Shown in pieces: positions 57,608 through 64,000 of a DNA stretch of 64,000 nt (its first letter is position 1; each line of letters starts with the position of its first letter). The DNA is from Actinokineospora enzanensis DSM 44649. Its GTDB lineage: Bacteria > Actinomycetota > Actinomycetes > Mycobacteriales > Pseudonocardiaceae. Location of the stretch: positions 83,805 to 147,804 of the forward strand of contig NZ_KB894405.1 in the NCBI RefSeq assembly GCF_000374445.1, given 5' to 3'. A program made the position numbers and the translations under genes. The notes under the pieces are model-generated. The model was not told where the DNA came from. It searched no databases and saw only the letters and a list, made by a program, of their open reading frames with translations.

Positions 57608-60579
57608 CCCACGCCGGGATGGACAACCGACCGATGGACAACCGACCGATGGACGACACCGGGATCGGCACCGGGCCCGCCGAGCCGGTCCTGCCCGCCG
57701 GGCTGCGCGAGGCCCTCGAACCCGACATCGGGCCGGAGCACACCGGGGTCTGGCGGTGGACGGTCGGCAGGCTGCTCACCCTGGGCTACGTGCTGGCCAT
57801 CGGCGGCATGCTGATCGTGGGGTTGAACTCCTTCATCCGCATCGGCACCCTGATGCAGGACCGGGCGCCGGTGGAGCGCAGCCACCAGGTGCTGGCCCAG
57901 ATCGCGCAGGTGTGGCAGCAGGTGCAGGACGCCGAGCGCGGCCAGCGCGGGTACCTGATCGCGGGCGACGAGCAGTACCTGGCGCCCTACCGGTCCGCGG
58001 TCGCCCAGATCGGCCAGACCATGGACACCCTGGGCGCGCTCACCGACGACGCCTCACGCACCGGGCAGTTGCTGGAGTCGCTGCGCCCGGTGGTCGCGGA
58101 CAAGCTCGACGAGCTGGACGAGACGATCAGGCTGTACACCACCGAGGGGGCCGCCCCGGCACTGGCGCTGGTCGCGTCCGGGCGCGGGATGCGGGACATG
58201 TCCACCATCGACGACATCCTCACCGACATGCGCCGCGAGGAGGAGCAGCTGCTGGCGCTGCGGCTGCAGGTCAGCACCGACAGCGGCGACGCGACCCGCG
58301 CGCTGATCCTCGCCGTCACCCTGGGCGTCGCGCTGGTCGCCGGGGGCCTGGCGATGTGGATCACCCGCAAGGTGACCCGCCCGGTGGCCAGGGTGACCGC
58401 CGCGGCCCGGCAGGTGACCGCGGGCAACACCGCCGAGCGCGCGGTGGTCGGCGGACCGGTCGAACTCGAACAGATGGCGATGGCGGTCAACGCGTCGATG
58501 CAGGCGATGGAGCAGGCGCGGGCACAGGCGGTCGCGGCGAGCAAGGCCAAGGCCGCGTTCCTGGCCACCATGAGCCACGAGATCCGCACCCCGATGAACG
58601 CCGTGATCGGCATGACCGGCCTGCTGCTGGACACCGACCTGACCACCGAGCAGCAGGAGCTGGTGCGCATCGTGCGCGACAGCGGCGACGCGCTGCTGGC
58701 CGTGATCAACGAGATCCTGGACTACTCCAAGATCGAGGCGGGCGAGCTGGAGCTGGAGGACGCCTCCTTCCACATCGCCGACTGCGTGGACAGCGCGCTG
58801 GCCCTGGTCGCGGTGTCCGCCTCGGACAAGGAGCTGGAGCTCATCGGCTACGTCGACTCGTCCTGTCCGCCGGTGCTGCGCGGCGACGCCACCCGGCTGC
58901 GGCAGGTCCTGCTGAACCTGCTCAGCAACGCGGTCAAGTTCACCGCGCGCGGCGAGGTCGCGATCAACGTGCGGGCCGAGCCGCTGCCCGGCCCCGGCGA
59001 GCCGATGGTGCGGCTGTTCGCGGTGGTCAGCGACACCGGCATCGGCATCCCGGCGGAGCACCTGCCGCGACTGTTCCAGTCGTTCAGCCAGGTGGACGCC
59101 TCCACCACGCGCCGCTTCGGCGGCACCGGCCTCGGCCTGGCGATCAGCAGGCGGCTGGCCACCGCGATGGGCGGCGACATCACCGTCACCAGCACCCCCG
59201 GCATCGGCTCCACCTTCACCGTGAGCGCGCTGCTGCGGATCTCGCCCACCGTCGACGGCGGCGACCTGCAGCCAAGCTGGGCGGCGGTGATGACGGACCG
59301 CACCGCGCTGGTGGTGGACGACAACGACACCAATCGCAGCGTGCTGCGCGCGCAGCTGGCCGAGATGGGGCTGCGCTCGGTGGACGTGGCCTCCGGCCCG
59401 CAGGCGATGGAGCTGCTCGGCAAGGGCGCGCACTTCGACGTGGCGCTGCTGGACATGGAGATGCCGGAGATGGACGGCATCGCACTGGCGAACGCGATCA
59501 GCGACCTGCTCGGCCAGGGCGGCCTGCCGATGATGCTGCTCAGCAGCGTGACGGTGCCGTTGACCGGGGAGCAGCGCGGCCTGTTCGAGTCGGTGCTGAC
59601 CAAGCCGGTGCGGGTGAGCACGCTGCGCACCACCCTGCACCGGCTGCTCAGCGGCGCGCAGTCGGCGGCCGAGCAGGCCAGGAAGCCGGGGCCCGCGCCG
59701 GTCGGGGCGGCGTCGCTGCGCATCCTGGTCGCCGAGGACAACCTGGTGAACCAGAAGGTCGCGCAGCTGATGCTGGCCAAGCTGGGCTACCGGGCGGACA
59801 TGGTGTCCAACGGCCGCGAGGCGGTCCAGGCGGTGCGGCTGCGCCCGTACGACGTGGTGCTGATGGACGTCCGGATGCCGATCATGGACGGGCTGGAGGC
59901 GACCCGCACGATCCGCGCCGAGCTGCCCGCCGACCGGCAGCCGCACATCGTGGCGATGACCGCGAGCGTGCTGGTCGAGGACTGGAACGCGTGCACGGCC
60001 GCGGGCATGGACGACTACCTGCCCAAACCGGTCCGCCCGGTCGACCTCGGCGAGGTGCTGCGCAAGCTGACCGCGGAGATCCCGCAGGCCAGGCTGGACA
60101 GCGACGCGGCCGCCGTCGAGGCCGTCGTGGTGCCCGCGCGGCCGGTCGAGCCGGTCGAGTCCGTGCAGGCCGCGGCGCCGGACGATCCGGAGATCGCCGA
60201 CCGGGCCGCCGCCATCCGAGAGCGGCTGGAGGAGCTGACCGGGCCGGACCCGTCGGAGCCGGAGCGGGCGCTGATCGCCCGCATGCTGACCTCGTTCGCG
60301 AGCAAGTCGCTGCCCGCGCTGGCCGAGCTGGGCGACACGCTGCGCCGCGGCGACGCCGAGGAGACCGCCACCCAGACCCACTCGCTCAAGGGCGCGGCCG
60401 CCAACATCGGCGCGAACCGGCTGGCCGACCTGCTGCTGGTGCTGGAGGAACAGGCCCGCTCGGCGACCCTGCCCGCCCCGGAGTCCACCCTGCCGCTGCT
60501 GCGCGGCGAGTACGACCTGGTGGTCGCGGCCGCCCACCTCATCGCGGCGGAACTCGACTCCGGGGCGTTCTCCTCGTAG
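57604..60579 (+). CDS. BarA-like hybrid sensor histidine kinase
   Basis: This 991-residue membrane kinase has TM1 (about 58-80), an extracytoplasmic CHASE3-type domain ([20 protein letters not shown]), TM2 (about 235-257), HAMP ([20 protein letters not shown]), HisKA with [17 protein letters not shown] (H325), HATPase ([47 protein letters not shown]), two receivers ([12 protein letters not shown]617, and [13 protein letters not shown]755) and a C-terminal Hpt domain ([13 protein letters not shown]926). This is a complete phosphorelay in one chain. The start at GTG 57604 is not certain: ATG codons at 57619, 57634 and 57649 lie in a 15-bp repeat. The cognate final target is unknown. Confidence 0.93.
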   Translation: MTHAGMDNRPMDNRPMDDTGIGTGPAEPVLPAGLREALEPDIGPEHTGVWRWTVGRLLTLGYVLAIGGMLIVGLNSFIRIGTLMQDRAPVERSHQVLAQIAQVWQQVQDAERGQRGYLIAGDEQYLAPYRSAVAQIGQTMDTLGALTDDASRTGQLLESLRPVVADKLDELDETIRLYTTEGAAPALALVASGRGMRDMSTIDDILTDMRREEEQLLALRLQVSTDSGDATRALILAVTLGVALVAGGLAMWITRKVTRPVARVTAAARQVTAGNTAERAVVGGPVELEQMAMAVNASMQAMEQARAQAVAASKAKAAFLATMSHEIRTPMNAVIGMTGLLLDTDLTTEQQELVRIVRDSGDALLAVINEILDYSKIEAGELELEDASFHIADCVDSALALVAVSASDKELELIGYVDSSCPPVLRGDATRLRQVLLNLLSNAVKFTARGEVAINVRAEPLPGPGEPMVRLFAVVSDTGIGIPAEHLPRLFQSFSQVDASTTRRFGGTGLGLAISRRLATAMGGDITVTSTPGIGSTFTVSALLRISPTVDGGDLQPSWAAVMTDRTALVVDDNDTNRSVLRAQLAEMGLRSVDVASGPQAMELLGKGAHFDVALLDMEMPEMDGIALANAISDLLGQGGLPMMLLSSVTVPLTGEQRGLFESVLTKPVRVSTLRTTLHRLLSGAQSAAEQARKPGPAPVGAASLRILVAEDNLVNQKVAQLMLAKLGYRADMVSNGREAVQAVRLRPYDVVLMDVRMPIMDGLEATRTIRAELPADRQPHIVAMTASVLVEDWNACTAAGMDDYLPKPVRPVDLGEVLRKLTAEIPQARLDSDAAAVEAVVVPARPVEPVESVQAAAPDDPEIADRAAAIRERLEELTGPDPSEPERALIARMLTSFASKSLPALAELGDTLRRGDAEETATQTHSLKGAAANIGANRLADLLLVLEEQARSATLPAPESTLPLLRGEYDLVVAAAHLIAAELDSGAFSS
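57619..57660 (+). repeat. 15-bp repeat with multiple in-frame start codons
   Basis: ATGGACAACCGACCG occurs at 57619 and 57634, and a third ATGGAC copy begins at 57649. All ATGs are in frame with the kinase, giving [13 protein letters not shown]. It makes the true start uncertain. Confidence 0.85.
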
Positions 60580-60584
60580 CGGGG

Positions 60585-61160
60585 CTAGACGCAGGCGGTC
60601 GCCGCCTGCCGCAGCGGGGCGAGGGCGGTGCTCCAGGCGATGACCTGGTCGAGCAGGGTGGTCAACGCGGGCAGGTTGTAGTCGCCGGGCTTGAACACGC
60701 TGAAGTTCTCGAACTCCGTCATCAGCGACAACGCCACCTGCTGCCGCACGTCCGCCATCTGCAGCTCACCCGCGATCAGCCGCAGATGCTCCACGGCGCG
60801 CGCGCCACCGACCGAGCCGTACGAGACGAACCCGACGGCCTTGTTGTTCCACTCCTTGAACAGGAAATCGATCGCGTTCTTCAGCACGCCCGAGGTGCTG
60901 TGGTTGTACTCCGGCGTGACGATGACGAACCCGTCGAACGAGGCGATCGTGGCCGCCCACGCCTTCGTGTGCTCGTTCTGGTACTGGCCGAGCGAGGGCG
61001 GGATGGGCTCGTCCAGGTGCGGCAGCGGATAGTCGCGTAGGTCCACCAGCTCGAACTCGGCGTCCCCACGCCGCTGGGCGATATCCCGCACCCAGTGCGC
61101 GACCTGCTCGCCGTTGCGGTTGGGGCGCGTGCTGCCGAGGATGATCCCGATCCGAGTCAT
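60585..61160 (-). CDS. NADPH-dependent FMN reductase-like protein
   Basis: This 191-residue flavodoxin-like protein has MTRIGIILGSTRPNRNGEQV (FMN phosphate-binding GSTRxxRxG), LDEPIPPSLGQYQNEHTKAW and FVIVTPEYNHSTSGVLKNAI (PEYNxS motif of the FMN_red family), and then KAVGFVSYGSVGGARAVEHL. Members reduce flavin, quinones or chromate with NAD(P)H. The physiological substrate is unknown. The ATG at 61160 follows GAGAGG. The gene converges with the hybrid kinase with 5 bp between stops. Confidence 0.92.
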   Translation of the reverse strand: MTRIGIILGSTRPNRNGEQVAHWVRDIAQRRGDAEFELVDLRDYPLPHLDEPIPPSLGQYQNEHTKAWAATIASFDGFVIVTPEYNHSTSGVLKNAIDFLFKEWNNKAVGFVSYGSVGGARAVEHLRLIAGELQMADVRQQVALSLMTEFENFSVFKPGDYNLPALTTLLDQVIAWSTALAPLRQAATACV

Positions 61161-61264
61161 GACCTCTCCCGTCGCTGAATGGGCCGCACCGTGTACCCGG
61201 TTCGGAGGGTACGACCGGGCCACCGGCCGGGCACGTCGTCACCACCCGGCCAGGGGACCCCGGG

Positions 61265-61960
61265 TCAGGGCCGGTCGACGTGGTCGCGGGCGAGTTCGCG
61301 CAGGATCCGGGTGTAGGGGTGGCTGGGGGACACGCGGACCAGCGGCACGCCGTGGTTCACCGACATCGGGATCTCCTGGGCGGCGGGCAGCCAGGCCGCG
61401 ACCGGGCCGCGCACACCGCGCTCGATCTCGTCGGCGGTCATCCCGCTGTCCGGGTAGGCGCGGTTGACCACGACCGTGCGCAGGGCGGGGTCGTGGTCGA
61501 TGGTGTCCAGGGTGTCCTGCAGCTGCCGCAGCCCGCGCAGCGCGGGACGCTCCGGGGTGGTCACGAGGATCTGCTGGTGGGCGTACTCCAACGCGGTCAT
61601 CACGTGCTTGTTCATGGTGGACGGCGTGTCCACGACCACGTAGGCGTACATGGTGGACAGCCCGGCGAGCAGCTCGTTGACCACCCGATCGGGCATCCGG
61701 CCGGGGTCACCGAGCACGGTGGGCGCGAGCACGGCGTACAGCCCGCGCCCGAGCCGGGTGGCGACGCCCGCGTCCGGCACCCCGCCCTCGTCGACCTCGG
61801 CGTCGAACTGGTCGGCCACCGCGCCCGCGGTGAAGTCCAGGTCGACCAGGCAGACCGGGCCGCGGTGGTGGTCGGCCAGCACGGTGGCCAGGTTGGCGGC
61901 GAACGTGGTCTTCCCGCAGCCGCCCCTGCCCGAGACGACCGTGACGATATGCGCGCCCAC
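61265..61960 (-). CDS. CpaE/MinD-like P-loop ATPase
   Basis: This 231-residue protein has a deviant Walker A, VVSGRGGCGKTTFAANLATV, with switch LVDLDFTAGAVAD and Walker B-like YAYVVVDTPSTMNKHVMTAL. It continues QILVTTPERPALRGLRQL and ends IPMSVNHGVPLVRVSPSHPY. This is the CpaE/TadZ-Flp or septum-site MinD/ParA group, which positions pili or other structures. The N-terminal receiver-like domain found in CpaE is absent. No tad/flp pilus genes are in the window, so the process is unidentified. The GTG at 61960 has GGGAGCAGG before it. The gene is divergent from the LuxR regulator. Confidence 0.85.
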   Translation of the reverse strand: MGAHIVTVVSGRGGCGKTTFAANLATVLADHHRGPVCLVDLDFTAGAVADQFDAEVDEGGVPDAGVATRLGRGLYAVLAPTVLGDPGRMPDRVVNELLAGLSTMYAYVVVDTPSTMNKHVMTALEYAHQQILVTTPERPALRGLRQLQDTLDTIDHDPALRTVVVNRAYPDSGMTADEIERGVRGPVAAWLPAAQEIPMSVNHGVPLVRVSPSHPYTRILRELARDHVDRP

Positions 61961-62249
61961 CCTGCTCCCTCACTCCGGAAGTCACAGAGCGTGGCTCCTC
62001 CGACGGCCTCGGCGGCAGCGGCCGGACGGGTCGAGTCGGCAGGCCGACCGGCCGACACGTGTCCGCCGATCGACCGACACATATCGATCTGACCAGCGTT
62101 TTCCATAGCACGTTCGCTGACCTGGGGGTTTGCTCCGACGGTTGCGACACAGTTTCGGATCGGGTGTAACCCCGGTCGGCGGTAAACCGACAGTCACCAG
62201 TGTCATCGCCCGTACGGGTGATGGGTTGTGCTGGGGAAGGTGGTCTGTG

Positions 62250-62924
62250 GTGATTCGCACCGTGGTGGTCGACAGCGACACACTGACGCGGTACGGCCTG
62301 ACGATGCTCGCGGGCGCCCACCCCGACATCGACGTCGTCGGCGAGACCGGCTCCGCCGCCGCCGCCCCCGCCCTGGTCGCCGACCTGCGCCCGGACGTCG
62401 TCCTCATCGACGCCACCCTCGCCGACGGCGACGGCATCGCCCTGGCCCGCCGCCTGCGCGCCTCCTACCCGGACCTCGGCCTGGTCGTCCTCGCCTCCGA
62501 ACACCAGGACGACGTCCTCTTCCGCGCCCTCGACACCGGCGCCTCCGCCTTCGTCACCCGCACCGCCCCGGTCGTCGAGGTCCTCAGCGCCATCCGCCAC
62601 GCCAACGTCGCCGCCACCTCGTTCACCGCCACCGGCCTCCTGGACGCCCTCACCCGCCGCCGCGAACGCGACGCCCGGTTCGCACTCTCCCCGCGCGAAC
62701 GCGAAGTGCTGACCCTGCTCCGCGACGGCCTGTCCATCCCCGAGATCGCGGGCACCATCCACATCAGCCACTCCACGGCCAAGACCTACGTCTCCCGCCT
62801 CTACGACAAGCTCGGCGCCTCCAGCCGGGCCCAGGCCCTGATGACCGCCCTCCGCACCGGCCTTATCGACTACCAGGGCCTCTCCACCACCCCACCCACC
62901 TCCACCCGTGAATGGCTCGCCTGA
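62250..62924 (+). CDS. LuxR-family response regulator
   Basis: This 224-residue NarL/FixJ-type protein has a receiver (VVVDSDTLTRYGLTMLAGAH, VVLIDATLADGDGIALARRL with acceptor D54, ALDTGASAFVTRTAPVVEVL) and a GerE/LuxR HTH (LSPREREVLTLLRDGLSIPE, IAGTIHISHSTAKTYVSRLY, KLGASSRAQAL). In the receiver the second acidic position and final lysine are replaced (VDSD, RT-A), so phosphorylation-independent activity is possible. The GTG at 62250 has GGGAAGG nine bases upstream. The kinase partner is not adjacent. Confidence 0.9.
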   Translation: MIRTVVVDSDTLTRYGLTMLAGAHPDIDVVGETGSAAAAPALVADLRPDVVLIDATLADGDGIALARRLRASYPDLGLVVLASEHQDDVLFRALDTGASAFVTRTAPVVEVLSAIRHANVAATSFTATGLLDALTRRRERDARFALSPREREVLTLLRDGLSIPEIAGTIHISHSTAKTYVSRLYDKLGASSRAQALMTALRTGLIDYQGLSTTPPTSTREWLA

Positions 62925-63927
62925 CCACCGCTTGATCCACTGCCGTCCCGACCCCGTCCCGCTGGCCTGGCCGTGAAACCCTGCGTGAGCAGGCCACCGA
63001 GCCTCACCGGCCTGCCTCCGACACGCCCCTGACGACTGCCACATCCGACGGCGGTCGATCGGAGTACCTGGGCGACCCACGACCGTTGCCCGCCGACCAG
63101 GCACTCCGCCATGGTCCGACGAACCGCGACCCGTCAGCGGATGCTCAGCAGCCGGCGACCGGCGCACCCCGATGAGTGGCGCACCTGATAACCGGCGCGT
63201 CCCGCACGCGTCCTCGGCACCAGCCATTCGCCGCTTGATCCGCCGCGTCATGCCGCGCGTACCAGGCCTTGCCCAAGCCGCCCAGGCGCCGACACTTGAT
63301 CTTTCACCCTAGCCTCGCGCGCCTCTGGCCTCACGCGCCCATGGAATCAGGCGCCCAGCGTGGCAGCAGGCGCCCAGGACAGCACGCGAGGTGGCCAGGA
63401 CAACGCGCGCCCGGCGCCTGGTCCCCACCCACCACGCGCACTACCCCGAGTCGGCCCCGCACTACTCCCAGCTGGGCCCCGCGCTATCCGCAGCCGGCCC
63501 CGCACCGCCCGCAGCTCCAGCTCCGCACCACCGCAGCCCATCGCGCACCGCCACCAGCGTCCGGTCATCTGCGCCCGTGCGTTGCCGCCTGCGTTCGGCA
63601 ACTCGCGCTCGCTACACCCGGCGCACCGACGCCCAACACATCCACACTCAACACATCCACACCCGACACACCCCGCGCCCCGCGTCCGGCACACCCACAC
63701 TCAACACATCCACCCCGGCACACCCGCACCCCGGTATACCCGCACCCCGGCATACCCGCACCTGGCACGATCCACCTCCGGCACCATCCACGTCCGGCAT
63801 ACCCGCGTCCGGCAGGCCACGTCCGCCACTGCCAGCACACCGCCTCCGGCATCCGCGTATCCGGCGCTGCGGTGCGCTCCGGCGCCGCGTCCCCGCCGCT
63901 AGGCGGTCACCGCTTGGCCCGTCCGCT
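62925..63927. other. Low-complexity gene-free region
   Basis: No convincing gene is present. The right part (about 63350-63900) has irregular short repeats built from CACCCGCACCCCGG, CACATCCAC and CCCCGCAC-type words. An open frame at 63360-63902 encodes only Pro/His/Thr-rich repeats without a ribosome site, so it is not called. The left part is ordinary GC-rich sequence without third-position bias. Confidence 0.5.
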
Positions 63928-64000
63928 TCATTCCTTCCCGGCCCGGCTGTATCCCCCGGCCATCTCGACCTCGATCCACTTCACCCCCGGGTCGTCCGCG
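63928..64000 (-). CDS. C-terminal end of a minus-strand gene (truncated by window edge)
   Basis: The last 73 bases, read on the minus strand, encode the protein end ADDPGVKWIEVEMAGGYSRA then GKE and TGA (63928-63930). Nearly all codons end in G or C, which supports a real frame. The family cannot be told from 23 residues. The gene would run in from right of the window. Confidence 0.5.
   Translation of the reverse strand, partial: ADDPGVKWIEVEMAGGYSRAGKE

Noticed and set aside
63360..63902. Plus-strand frame of 180 codons near the right edge
   Set aside because: Only short repeats rich in Pro, His and Thr, no ribosome site, and the repeats exist equally in other frames.

Overview
The window comes from a high-GC actinobacterium, most likely a member of the Pseudonocardiales. 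Coding frames have almost uniform G or C in third positions. GTG starts and GGAG-type ribosome sites are common. The protein types (RsbW-like ATPases, STAS, MEDS, ANTAR, NB-ARC/TPR, DUF5753, DUF6221, FxsA) are typical of that group. The order assignment is inference. No rRNA, tRNA, CRISPR array, insertion sequence or prophage was recognised.

Layout. 1-2.9 kb: 5' end of glutamate synthase gltB, FxsA, a secreted Cu/Zn-SOD-like protein and a small membrane protein. 2.9-7.7 kb: an XRE/TPR regulator, a GNAT acetyltransferase and an HTH-less TPR protein in one minus-strand operon, facing a broken XRE-DUF5753 gene and a Nudix-like protein. 7.7-12.2 kb: NYN nuclease-like protein, Ski2/DUF3516 helicase, an unknown and a metallophosphoesterase. 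12.2-13.2 kb: a divergent RsbW-like ATPase and STAS protein. 13.2-16.4 kb: an NB-ARC/TPR STAND protein and a decayed radical-SAM gene. 16.4-18.6 kb: MEDS-ATPase, an unknown and a GAF-ANTAR antiterminator. 18.6-26.7 kb: FBP zinc protein, RecQ, pirin, a chemoreceptor, a YozG/DUF2975 pair with a visible operator, and small proteins. 27.0-32.9 kb: a tightly coupled stressosome-type operon (rsbR, rsbS, rsbT, ATPase-PP2C fusion, hybrid kinase, REC-GAF-PP2C). 33.6-37.7 kb: LysR, M64 metallopeptidase, cobF, cobU and cobS. 38.3-57.1 kb: one giant gene for a 6,292-residue secreted protein made of about 47 DUF11-type repeats. 57.2-60.6 kb: a REC protein and a BarA-like hybrid kinase. 60.6-64 kb: FMN reductase, a CpaE/MinD-like ATPase, a LuxR-type regulator, a low-complexity region and the 3' end of a further minus-strand gene.

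How the genes work together. Much of the window is signal transduction by partner switching and phosphorelay. The two systems that most deserve attention are the stressosome operon, in which five successive 4-bp stop/start overlaps join a stressosome core to a hybrid kinase and a receiver-controlled PP2C phosphatase, and the giant repeat protein with its neighbouring phosphorelay pair. Smaller unusual structures include a 33-bp perfect inverted repeat upstream of the chemoreceptor, a chain of overlapping hexapeptide mini-ORFs leading into the MEDS gene, a promoter-proximal element shared by the STAS and rsbR genes, and a terminator-like hairpin lying inside the overlapping 3' ends of the M64 peptidase gene and cobF.
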